Shown here: one piece after another, positions 13,389-24,034 of the stretch
How positions within the stretch are numbered: position 1 is the first letter of the stretch
Layout: every line of letters begins with the position of its first letter
Source of the DNA: Glandiceps talaboti
Taxonomy: Eukaryota; Hemichordata; Enteropneusta; Spengelidae
Reading direction: 5' to 3'
Length of the DNA stretch: 52,500 nucleotides
Assembly: GCF_964340395.1 (NCBI RefSeq)
Contig: NC_135557.1
Location: 22,861,225 to 22,913,724, forward strand
Notes under the pieces: generated by a model
The model's input: only the letters and a program-made list of their open reading frames with translations
What the model was told of the DNA's origin: nothing
Database searches by the model: none
Made by a program: the position numbers and the translations under genes

Positions 13389-13838
13389 TTTATTTCTTAT
13401 AGAGCGCATTATATTAAAACAATCTCAATGCGCTGAACAAAAGTATAAAAGTAATTTAAAAGGTACATATACACAAGTATAAACATGATATGAAACAGGA
13501 TAAAAATACAAAGACATGGAATGACAATTAAAAGACTGAAATGTAAAAAAAAGTTAAATAATAATGAGATCTAAAAAGATGACATTTTAAGGCAGATTTA
13601 AAACTGTTCAAAGTATGAGAAGAACGGAGACATGATGGCAGGGCATTCAAAAGGCGTGGGCCGCAAATAGAGAAGGCCCGATCACCATAGTATGTAGTGT
13701 TCCCTATCGGTTGGTGCAAATTCACCATGCTACCGGATTGCGACCGAAGGGAACGACGGGTGGATCTAATCATTAATAAATCTCCTAGATGTGAAGGCCC
13801 ACACCCATTAAGAACTTTAAACTTTGAAAAAAAAATAG
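13331..13838 (-). mobile_element. 5'-truncated LINE (CR1/L2-like) 3' end
   Basis: A minus-strand fragment with the architecture of a non-LTR retrotransposon 3' end. Coding sequence is followed by a 3' UTR containing a hairpin with a perfect 8-bp stem (AGCGCATT 13403-13410 with AATGCGCT 13427-13434) and then a terminal (ATT)n tail (plus-strand AAT at 13331-13388). 3' hairpins plus short microsatellite tails are known for CR1/L2-type LINEs, where reverse transcriptase recognises the RNA end. The 5' end is lost at the (AG)n tract starting near 13840. Clade assignment is inference. Confidence 0.8.
13528..13830 (-). pseudogene. LINE ORF2 C-terminal fragment
   Basis: The open frame reads, from 13830 downward, KFKVLNGCGPSHLGDLL, then an RSTRRSLRSQ stretch, then YGDRAFSICGPRLLNALPS, SFKSALKCHLF and a stop at 13528. 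This follows the conserved tail of CR1/Rex/L2-like ORF2 proteins ('yk.lng..P.yl.dll', 'R.LRS', 'G.RaFs...PrlwN.LP', 'FKs.LKthLF'). The usual Trp before Asn is Leu here. The frame is intact for about 100 codons, suggesting moderate age, but endonuclease and reverse transcriptase domains are missing because the copy is 5'-truncated. Confidence 0.8.
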
Positions 13839-13839
13839 G

Positions 13840-13978
<139 letters not shown>

Positions 13979-14024
13979 GTATACGTCCATTTGATGGAGT
14001 GGAGTTTGTTGCATTAAAATCTAC

Positions 14025-14025
14025 C

Positions 14026-14074
<49 letters not shown>

Positions 14075-14075
14075 G
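14025..14075. repeat. (GTT)n microsatellite
   Basis: About 17 GTT triplets, just outside the first MITE copy. Confidence 0.95.
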
Positions 14076-14155
14076 ACGACAGAGGAATTCGAAAATAGTG
14101 TGACAGAGTTTAAAATTTTATTTTAAAATTGTGTACCATGTATCGGGTCGAAGGT

Positions 14156-14343
14156 AATCTACCTGTAGATTTGAAGGACTATCGCTACTACAGTACTATT
14201 CCGCTGTCCCAAATGACAATTTTGATTTCTTTAATTTTCGCTCGTCCTCTCGAAGGACAAGCGAATATGCACAAATAAAAATGTCATTATTACCGAGACA
14301 GTGTAGCAGCGATAGTCCTTCAAGTCTACAGGTAGGTTAGATC
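14156..14343. mobile_element. Foldback MITE, copy 1
   Basis: About 188 bp made of two inverted arms. The left arm (14158-14224) starts CTACCTGTAGATTTGAAGGA; the right arm (14276-14341), read in reverse complement, gives CTACCTGTAGACTTGAAGGA, and the similarity continues for about 60 bp. A second inner inverted repeat (TTCGCT-GTCC / GGACAAGCGAA) lies in the centre. There is no open frame of note, so this is a non-autonomous DNA-type element. It shares arms, centre and length with the copy at 15605-15790. No clear target-site duplication was found. Confidence 0.8.
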
Positions 14344-14350
14344 GATGGCG

Positions 14351-14379
14351 TGTGTGTGTGTGGGGGGGGGGGGGGGGGT
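14351..14379. repeat. (GT)n followed by a G-run
   Basis: A short GT repeat passes directly into an 18-base run of G, immediately next to the right arm of MITE copy 1. Confidence 0.9.
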
Positions 14380-15604
14380 TCTTTTTGTATATGTAATTCA
14401 ATTTGTTACTCTTCGTATTTATTCTAATCTGAATTGCATCGTTTAGATAATTATGTATGTGATAAATAGATGACATTTCAGTCTAAGCTGTTTCTCTCGA
14501 AACGCCATAAATTGACCGACTGTCTTTAGATTATTAACAGTTCAATGAACTAGGTGTGAGGATCAATTACTGTATTTGTTCCTTGGAAATTAAACCCATG
14601 GCAATCACGAATATTAAAAGATCGTGCATGTAACTAACACGTCACACACCACGCAAATTCACTTTGCTAGTAGTTGTAACGTCGCTATTGACAATACCTC
14701 TGTTAAAGTCTACTCCATCCATTGGACGGTTCGCGATCTCACTTCAGGTAAATCTTATTTACATCGTTCCGTGGTCTTTCAAGGCCAAAAGACGAAGCGT
14801 GTCTACTGCAAACAATTTAAGTCGTTCAACAAACATATCATTTCACCCACCATACCTTGCAAACAATATCCCTGCAAAGTTCAACACATACAGTCGCTGT
14901 CACCTCGCTTCGTCTAGTTTTTATACGCCCAACGACAGGTAAGATGCTATCAATAACTTCGAGGGCTTTAAACTTCCTTTGACTGGATTATTGTTGTGGA
15001 AAATGCTGGTTCTTTTGTCAGGGTATTCATCCACAGTGGTGTGGTATTTATCGTAGATTACGTGTGTTATAATACTACTGTAGCATTGATGGAACAAAGT
15101 CCACCACTCAATGGATACACACTTTAAATCACGATCGACACACCTTTAATTCAACCGTGGCACGGTGTCCCGTTGAAGACACAAATCTCACCATTGCAAT
15201 GGTGTAAACGTGTTAAGTGGGATATTCCATTCTTAGGGAATATCACAACCGTTAAATGTGCAGTCATATTTTGATACAGGAACAGGTCAAAATACGATTT
15301 TGTTGGGGTTACATGATTTGAAACTCGGAAAAATATAACCCGCTATCGGCAACACATTCCATGGACGGGGTAAATCACTGGTTGTTCAACCCTTGTGCTA
15401 AGTACATGGAATGCAATAAAAGATAACAACTCATTTATAGTTTTAACACACGTTTTAAAAGTTAAAACGTTATATTTTGAGCATTGGCATATTCTTATGC
15501 TAACGTGACTTACAGGAAATCTACTAATCTAACATTTTCGTAAGCCACATTGCGGATACAAGTACATGTAGGTCAGAGCTGTGATTACCTGGTTTGACAA
15601 TTAA
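14380..15604. other. No gene; palindrome cluster inside
   Basis: No supported exon. Between 15150 and 15244 three separate perfect inverted repeats occur in less than 100 bases (listed under findings). Confidence 0.55.
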
Positions 15605-15790
15605 TGTCTAGCCTACTCGTAGACACCACAGACTATCGCTGCTATACTACTGCTATCCTAAGTCACATATTGATATGTTTAAATTATCTCTTCTTCTCTC
15701 GAGAAAAGGACAGCGAAATTCAACATCAAAATATCATTTAGGAAATAGCGTAGTAGCGCTACTCCTTCGAGTTTGCAGGTAAGCTAGACA
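15605..15790. mobile_element. Foldback MITE, copy 2
   Basis: A 186-bp element bounded by perfect 8-bp inverted ends TGTCTAGC (15605-15612) and GCTAGACA (15783-15790). The arms continue as diverged inverted repeats (left GACTATCGCTGCTATACTAC; right, in reverse complement, GGAGTAGCGCTACTACGC). The centre again has a small inner inverted repeat with CTCGAG. Arms and centre match copy 1 at 14156-14343 but with more mismatches between arms, suggesting an older insertion or a different subfamily. Confidence 0.75.
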
Positions 15791-17589
15791 ATTCCACAAT
15801 GTCGTCCATAGAAAAGTATCAACAACAAGCAAGTGTGTCGTGCCAGGTCTCTGGGCTACAGATCCCGTGATAGTGACCGTAGCTGTAAACGAGGGACGTC
15901 AAGTTCTCAAGTCAATCCTACTTATACTTAATAACTAGAGATTGCCGTCCTGGCATCAATGAAATCTGAACAAATGTGAACACATGTAAAAATGCTATAG
16001 AAAATAACTGTTAAAAATAGTTACATGTGCAGTTTTAAAACTAATAGAGTGATCATAGTTGACAGGGAATGTATTTCATGCACGTGATAACACGGTTTAA
16101 TTCTGGTGTTTTGATGGCGATAACTGATCCCGTATATAATCGTAATGGTTCTATGTGTAAGTCCGATCATGCCATAGGTAGAAGAGCGTTGCTACTTAAC
16201 CCAGGAGTTCCACCATAAACAGTGAGAGGTGGTGCTTTTGTGGTTAGACATTCCATGGACTGTGAGCCGTTGTTGAAGCGACAATTCCAAAGGTTGGCAT
16301 AAACCACTATCATAACTATCAAGACGACTTTCTTTGTTCGAATCGGCAGAAATCTGTCTGGCTTTACATAAATCTTTCAAGCTTAATGGTAGAAATGACA
16401 CTTTGGTCGTGCTTCTGTCAGTTTGTCACCGCCACACGTGTCATTTTCAAGGTAAATTCTCAGTCTTCCTGCCAAGTGGCCAAGACACAGCTATTAGTGC
16501 GCATGTTCAGGTTCCACTGCATAGATAATCATAAAAGTGTCCGAAATGTTGGTTCAATCACTCTGTTATCTAGAACTGTGCTAACGTTGTTGACCTTATT
16601 GTTTGGTCAGAATATTTTCTTTGTTTTACGATTACATCTGCGAGAGGAATGCCAAGGGACGTATATTGTTACCACGTTGCTATGGGGACGTGATATAGCA
16701 GAAAATATATGATTTTATTCAGCCACAACACAACGTGTTAAGAGAGACAGGAATGGACAAAGGGTATCCGTAGCATGAATGGCCGAATATGATGAAGTAG
16801 AGGTAAACACAGGCCACTCGACTGCCTGTACTTTTATATAAGTCGTGTCATACAAGTACCGTCTTTCATATCACTGCGAGTTGTACGAGTCGTTATGACA
16901 TACATCTACTCCAATTAGTCTGTTGGATAGCACTGGCGGGTCGTACAAGTATTTTGGTATCACACAGGCACGTGAATTCAAGACGTAGTAAGCGTTCCTT
17001 ATATTACGTACTTTCTCGTATGAGAACTACCGATGCCACCAACGTTACCATAATTTCGGCAAGGACATTAATCTCTGATGACCCATCACCAATTGTATAT
17101 CTTAGGGTGATTTTGTACCGGCTTCTTCCACTGACCTAATTTGGTACTAATGTTGAAGAACACGACGAACACAACGAACACATGCTAGTCTAACGTCCGA
17201 AGACTGACGTACAGCTGTTCTGCTAGTCGCCAATCTAACAGGTAGCGTCAGCAACTGTATGTGATCATTACAGTACGTGATTTGTGAATTCATATATGTA
17301 TTTGCTAGCAATCACGACTAGGCAGTTCAAGTTTACATTTTGTTATCAATATAACCATGGAGGTAGGAAGGACCTTCCTACTTCTATGATATAACAGAGA
17401 TGTGTACTCCATGATAGTATCCAACATGAAACTGTTCACGTTTCGTACTTACTACTAGTGTTAGATTAGTGACATGACATAATTCCTCCAAACCCATCGG
17501 GTTTATATGTCACCTTCAAATATAATCCATACATATAGATTACAGATAGGTTGAAATAATCTCTTCTTTTTATACACACTTGTCTCCTA
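15791..17589. other. No supported gene
   Basis: Single-copy sequence. An open frame at 16386-16712 lacks any recognisable domain and is not called. Confidence 0.5.
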
Positions 17590-17803
17590 AGAAGTCCAGT
17601 GATGGCCATCCCTCATGGGTTCAGTGTTAGTGCATGAGGAAACTGGAGTACCCGGGGAAAATCTGCGTTGTTCGGTAGACTAAGAGTCAAACTGAACAAC
17701 ACTGTTATTACTTACAGCTGGGCAAATTTTAATGAATGAGTTCGAACCCAGGCCGCAGTGGTAAGAGGCAAGTGGTTTAACCACTTGGCCACCGACAAGC
17801 CTT
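17590..17803 (-). mobile_element. tRNA-derived SINE
   Basis: On the minus strand the 5' part carries both internal RNA polymerase III promoter boxes at tRNA spacing: box A TGGCCAAGTGG (17791-17781) and box B GGGTTCGAACTC (17749-17738), 31 bases apart. The start GTCGGTGGCCAAGTGGTTAA resembles tRNA-Ser/Leu. There is no proper acceptor stem, so it is not a functional tRNA. A SINE body follows with CCGGGTACTCCAGTTTCCTC (about 17657-17638). Strings of this kind occur in conserved central domains shared by SINEs of many marine animals; I cannot say which named domain it is. The 3' boundary (about 17590) is approximate. Confidence 0.75.
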
Positions 17804-19916
17804 GTTGTCGGTCACAAATGAACATTCAGTGAGTAAGAAAAAAAAATAAGTTAACTTCTATACAAATTTTTTTATGTTAACGAGTTTGTACTTGAACTGA
17901 ATCGTTACCTCCTTGTTATTGTATGCCATTGTCAAGTTAAATAGCATGTCATCCAGTCGTTCACACTACTTGTGTTCATATTGTCGCATGCTTTACTACT
18001 ATATTTATTTATCTGTCATTTGACCTAAATAAATATAGCTATTAGGTTGCAATGACAGGGATGTTCACTCTCATAAACGTTCTCAGATAGGATCCACATC
18101 CACATCAAGATAGTTCAGGTATGTCAAATCAAGGGTAGGGAAGGGTCGCCAAACTAAAGTTTCCGAGCATTTTATTGTATACATATCGTACAGGTCACTT
18201 GACCAGCAACAAGCACTGCTGCCGTTCTTGGTATTCTACACAGGAACAAACACATGATGTCATCATCTCAGAAAACAGGTCGCGCTCCGGGGAAGTTATG
18301 GTGACGTCAACACTAAGGTGTTTACCTCGGCCGTTATTCTACTCACCTGTCACATCTATACAATGGTAAAAAGACAAACCCAAAAACGTACGTGTCGTTG
18401 GTGTAAGTTTTCCGAACATAAGATTATGGCAGGTGCAATTAGCGATCTAAAAGTGTTCAGAAATTTTATTTTGTGATAAATTACCTTGTTTGTGTTCGAC
18501 AAGTTCTAACATTAAGAAGATAAGGGGAGGGTGAGAGCTTTCCCTTGTTTGTGGATTTACTACAACCATCTGTTGTTGTTCCTACCAACCAACCGACTGC
18601 CTACCTGATACCATGGCATTATACGGTCCATGTTTTCACTCTAATCGCCGATAATTCCCAGTTAGTGACTCTCTTTCATATTCAGTTACAGCAAAGAATG
18701 ACATGGGTATAGAAAGACGGCTCTTTTGTTACGTCTACCCCTACCGTCCTTGCAAAAGATCAATCCCACGATAGGACAGCTTCAATATCTATACAGACAA
18801 TTTCTTTTAAAATTCAGTGTGTCAGATATAACTTATATTCAGTGTGTCAGATATAACGTATATACATTGAACCACAGACCCTACACGAAATACATGTTAA
18901 AACAACCTGTTGGATCAGCGAGTTTGTTGGTCGCACTAACCTTTCTAAATAATTGTGATATACATGAATTGGAATAGCTAGGGGTCTACTCTAACGGTGG
19001 TTCTCACTTAGGCAGAAATTTCCGATCAATTAAGCCGCAAGTGATCCGCATAATGACGTTGTCAACCGACGTTTTCCGTTTGAATCTCATTCTTTCGTTG
19101 TCCTGATCTATTACCTAAGAAGGCGGCGTCGTTTACCACACTGTATAAGACCTATATCATGTCTACCTTGCTTTTAGTATTTGGCCATAATGGAAAGAAA
19201 ATGCTCGTAAAAAGTTCAATATAGCTAATCTCTGCAAATACAACGACTGCTTACATCAATAAACTCAGGCAATATCCTAAGCTAGGCCATCCGATAAATT
19301 AATCTACCTATTCATTCATAGAATTTAGCAGTATAAAAGGCAACGCACAAATAAACGTTATATTGTACTTATCGGGTTGTGAACTGTTCAGTCAAACGTT
19401 AAATGTACACCCATTACTCTAGCCCTAAATATATATAGCATTGTTAACAAGTCGTATTAGTTTTCCAAGTTGTACGATGGTATACCATTTCAAGCCAAGA
19501 GGTGGGATTTCATCGTCATTTATTCTGATAAATGAACCGAACAATCAAATTCCATTAGTGTTACAATTCCCGTTGCAACGCATTTAGAGATGACTGTGTG
19601 TTTGGTTTTGGCAACTAACCAAGGATACGAATGTAAACTAACCATTAACAATGTTTATTCTGATGAATGTATACATATTGTTCATAGTGTGAGAGTTGTA
19701 GTTGTCTAGTTCCTGACGTAGAAGCTGTGCGATGTCATGCCAGTCAAATATATCTCCAAGTTATTAACCAAGCAAATTTAAATCCAGTACTGTTATGTCG
19801 ATTTGTCTGTTTGCACTTAGATACAGTAACCGGTGATATTTGAATGTTTCGTAAATTCAAAGGTATTGTTTAGTATAGTATTGCTCGTTCAATTTTACAC
19901 TTGGCCAATGATTCCA
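17804..19916. other. No supported gene
   Basis: Single-copy sequence. One small direct duplication (18815-18857, unit about 23 bp) is the only structure noted. Confidence 0.5.
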
Positions 19917-20340
19917 TTCATTCATTCATTCATTCATTCATTCATTCATTCATTCATTCATTCATTCATTCATTCATTCATTCATTCATTCATTCATTCA
20001 TTCATTTATTCATTCATTCATTCATTTCCCCCTCCCTTTCTTCTTCCCTTCCCTCCCTCCCTCCCTCCTTCAGTCATTCAGCCAGCCACTCCCTCCTTCT
20101 CCTTCCCCTATCTCACTCACTCACTCACTCACTCACTCACTCACTCACTCACTCACTCACTCACTCACTCACTCAATCCCAGTGACTCTGCCACCCATTC
20201 ATTCATTCATTCATTCATTCATTCACTCACTCACTCACTCATTCATTCATTCATTCATTCATTCATTCACTCACTCACTCACTCACTCACTCACTCATTC
20301 ATTCATTCATTCATTCATTCATTCATTCATTCATTCATTC
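19914..20340. repeat. (ATTC)n / (ACTC)n / (CCTT)n compound array
   Basis: (ATTC)n at about 19914-20028, a pyrimidine-rich CCTCC/CCTT spacer, (ACTC)n at about 20110-20175, then alternating ATTC and ACTC blocks to 20340. All long frames across it are Phe-Ile-His-Ser or Leu-Thr-His-Ser translations of the repeat. Confidence 0.96.
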
Positions 20341-23162
20341 ACTGATACACTTAAGCTAGTTAATTCATATCACTATTCACTCAATTGACCATTTTTCACT
20401 CATTCACTTACCCACCCTCCCATCCACTCATTTCTCTCCGTTCATTCATCAATCAGTAAGTGAAAGTAATAACTATTTATCACAGTATAAGATAATGACG
20501 TTTATGCCCATTTCTGACCGTTCCCTTAATAGATTTGAGACGTTGTTGCTATGACAGAATGTGAAGTAGAAAAACTATTCCGCTTAAGGATATCACGCCA
20601 TAGTCATAATTTTCTACTCTTATATTTACCCTCTGTCGTTTTTATCGTGAACATTTCAAGTTGAAGTGTTCATGAAGACACACGATGCAGTGCTTGGCTG
20701 CTGTCTTAACACCAATATTTGTATTGTTCTGAGTGACGTCATTCTCAATCCCAAGTGTTCGCGTACTTTTACTGATGTGTAACTAATTGCAATCGCATCT
20801 TTCGAGTCCAGATCGCTTTTTTAACTTATTTCAATAAACATGTATATATATAGTGCCCATACATATATATATTATTTCACATTGTTCTTTTTAAGTAGAT
20901 AAACATAATAAAATTGGTTTATAAATTTAATATCCAAAATAAATACCAAATTCTCATCCACTTGGCAACTGTGTGACTTGAATGTTTGATGATGAGATTT
21001 CAAATGGGGGGGGGGGGGTTAATGCCCAAACAGTCCAATGACGAAAATGCTTTTCTGAGAAAAAGACCGAAACTTATTCGTTCACTAGATACTTTATAGT
21101 CTGGATGCTAACTGTGGTTTCTAACCACTGTCTGTTCAAAGTCCCTCAATCAGCACAGAAAGTTGTTCATCCAATCAGTGAACCCCAGCTGTTATAATGA
21201 CGTAAACAGTGTATGAGCAGCATCCTAAGCTGACAAATATACCATATTTGGACATTACATAACTGCCCCAATGAACACACACTTTATGGGGGACTGTGTT
21301 GTTGGTTAGAATTGTGCGATTGATTAACAAAGTCATGATTTGATGTCAATGACCGTGTGGGTTGCTGTGGATGAATTTTAAATTACATCTCATGCGGATC
21401 ACGACTTCTAGAATAACGACTTTGACTATACAGTGAAGGTATAACTCGTAACGATACTGTATATGAACTAGACTAAGGTGCTTATGACCCTAAACCAAAT
21501 TTAAACCCTATTATATATTTTCAACCAGAACAATGTTAGTAAGATTGAACAATAAAAAGCAAACTAACTAAATTGTCATCGGGCATTTTTAGCAAATGAC
21601 AAAAACAAACATTTTAACCAGGTCTTCCTTACTCCAAGTCAATGTCTTTATCTAGTTATCTTTCAGAATAGATATGGCCTTTTGTGAGATCAGAAATCAC
21701 ACATGTACAAATTTAAAATTGTTTAACGTGAAATATCACAAAAAAGGGGTGTTAGGCCCTTTCGGCACTAACCACTTCACATACAACGATCAATTGATAT
21801 CAAACAATATGCTCTGTGTACAACTGTACACCTTGTGTTGGGCTGAAGTGGTTGCTGAGACCCATTATCACTGAAGTTCTGGTGTGGTTGTGAAAATTTC
21901 AAGTATGAAATCACACTGCACAGTGGCTTAATGGATGGAGCTGTTGTAGGAGTCATTGTCTCTAGCTTCTGTCAGATTTAGCAAGGCATTCATCCATAAA
22001 CGATTTCATTGTTATACGTCAGACTACTCAAGGAAATAATGGTCCGAGAGTATACTTAAGTAGGACCATCTGGCGTCAGATTTATAGGTATCTTCCTTTC
22101 TCATTAAAAATATGTAATCTTGGTACATTTGTAAGTTACAGAACTTACATCGGGTACTTGTTAAATTTGGCAATATTAGCCCATAGACTTTTCTCGGTTT
22201 ACTGTTTACGAAGCTCTATACACCTGGCTTCTTGAGACAGAATCCCCAGGGAAAGTCTCTGAGCTCGGTAAGATCATGTACGCAGTCAATGCTCATTATA
22301 AATGTAGTATTTGTATTTACTATTGATGGAAAACAGCGTATATGCTTGAATGTGACCTTTGACCTAACTTTTACCAAGATCCATTATTAAATAATCACTC
22401 TTGATGTCCAAAGATATCTACTTTTTGTAGTGTTTGTAATAGCGTTGATAAAGTTTTCTGTAGTAAATCAATCAACGCGTTGTAGGTAATTTATATCAAG
22501 ATGTGAGCTAAGTAGCTATACTTTGTCAACGGAATGAGAAGTTCATATAAACCAATTTCTTGCACTTTCGAAATCAAAGTTTGCATACCTTAATATTAAC
22601 AGTATTTTGACACGTGTCTTGATACCAACCGTTGACAGTTCCATATTTTTTTTACTACAAATATAAAGTGAGGCATGACAAGATCCCCACCCCAACCACC
22701 GTAGCCGACTATTCGGTAATGCTTGATCTTTGTAGCATCCAGAGTAGAGCAACCCCCCTCCCACTAAAAACTTTATCACAGATAGCTAGATGAAGGTTAT
22801 ATAAATGCACAAAACATAATATGTTTCATAGACATTGCCATGTGAACTTGACAGATAAAGTCACCGCAACGTAAAAAGCTTTTGGCATCCGAAAAGGGAA
22901 GACAGTAAAATTGCTGACGGAATGTTTGTCATCCGAAAAGGGAAGACAGTAAAATTGCTGACGGAATGTTTGTCTAAGATGACAAGACTCATGAAAACAG
23001 ATTAACGTTTCTGTATAAACGCTTTGAATCAAATGTATTGTATAACACTGTGGTATTATTACATTTGTGCATATTATTATACATTACTATGTTAGTTAAA
23101 GATAAACTTTACTTCAGGTGTATCTTGAAGTGAAAACAATAACATTTTATTTTATTTTTTAG
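20341..23162. other. No supported exon; upstream of plus-strand gene
   Basis: Probably intron or 5' flank of the plus-strand gene whose first visible exon starts at 23163. It includes a 13-base G-run (21006-21018) and a 44-bp perfect tandem duplication (22886-22973). Upstream exons of the gene could lie here or farther left, but I could not identify one with matching phase and a recognisable sequence. Confidence 0.5.
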
Positions 23163-23346
23163 GACAAAACTGTCAGAACGGCAGGATGATGTGCATCCAA
23201 AATTATGCGGTAGAAACAAACTCAAAAGTCCAAATCCAACCCATTATGACAACTAAAGTACGGGAAACCGATGGTAGATACAGTGATATACCTCCTGATA
23301 TATTACAAGCTTTAGATGAGGAGGTTGCAATGTTAACAGCTCAGAT
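23163..23346 (+). CDS. Unrecognised protein, internal exon
   Basis: The exon is bounded by a good acceptor (a T-rich tract ending TTTTTTAG at 23162) and a consensus donor (GTAAGT from 23347). It is open in one frame for its full 184 bases and begins with two bases of a split codon. It ends two bases into a codon, and this phase matches the exon at 24035 exactly, giving an ATG codon at the junction. The peptide starts QNCQNGRMMCIQNY and ends DILQALDEEVAMLTAQM. The last part is helical and acidic. The translation start could be the double ATG near 23186 if upstream exons are untranslated; otherwise more coding exons lie upstream. No family was recognised. Confidence 0.72.
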
Positions 23347-23546
23347 GTAAGTACATGTATATAAATATAGAGTGTGTGATATTGAGTAGTCAACACAGGT
23401 TATCTTTACGGGGCCAATCCTCACCATTTGGTTAATATACGTACAGGATAGTTTACTGTGATTTTACCACTTGGCCGTTATAAAGTACAATGGTTTAGAA
23501 TATTATTGTGGACGGGATTCATTTGTATGTGAGCAATCCTTGGAGA

Positions 23547-23587
<41 letters not shown>

Positions 23588-23617
23588 TTCTCGCAGTCTG
23601 TCTGTCTCTTGTCTGTT

Positions 23618-23691
<74 letters not shown>

Positions 23692-23760
23692 CGTCCGTCC
23701 ATCCGTCACTGTCTGTCTGTATCTCTCTCGCAGTCTGTCTTTCTGTCTATCCGTCTGTCC

Positions 23761-23798
<38 letters not shown>

Positions 23799-24034
23799 AT
23801 CTTACGATTGTACGAATACTGAATCAAAAATTAAACTTACTAGTAAACTTACTAGGATAGAATTTATCTTCTTAGTATTGTAGGCCAGCAACAATTTTGT
23901 TGAACCGTCATCCCATTGTGCACGCTTATGTTATTTTGTTTTCTTTCAAATTGTGTTTTTTTTCTGTTATATATCATGTCAAATATTGCACACAATACAC
24001 TTATTTGCTACATTTTTCAATTTCTTCATTTTAG
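23347..24034 (+). other. Intron of the plus-strand gene, with (GTCT)n
   Basis: 688-base intron starting GTAAGT and ending in a T-rich tract and TTTTAG. It contains a GTCT microsatellite (about 23549-23800) with short TCTC and CCGT interruptions. Confidence 0.75.

Noticed and set aside
17738-17800. A tRNA gene
   Set aside because: A and B boxes are good, but the arms do not fold into a full cloverleaf and a SINE body follows, so it is called a SINE.
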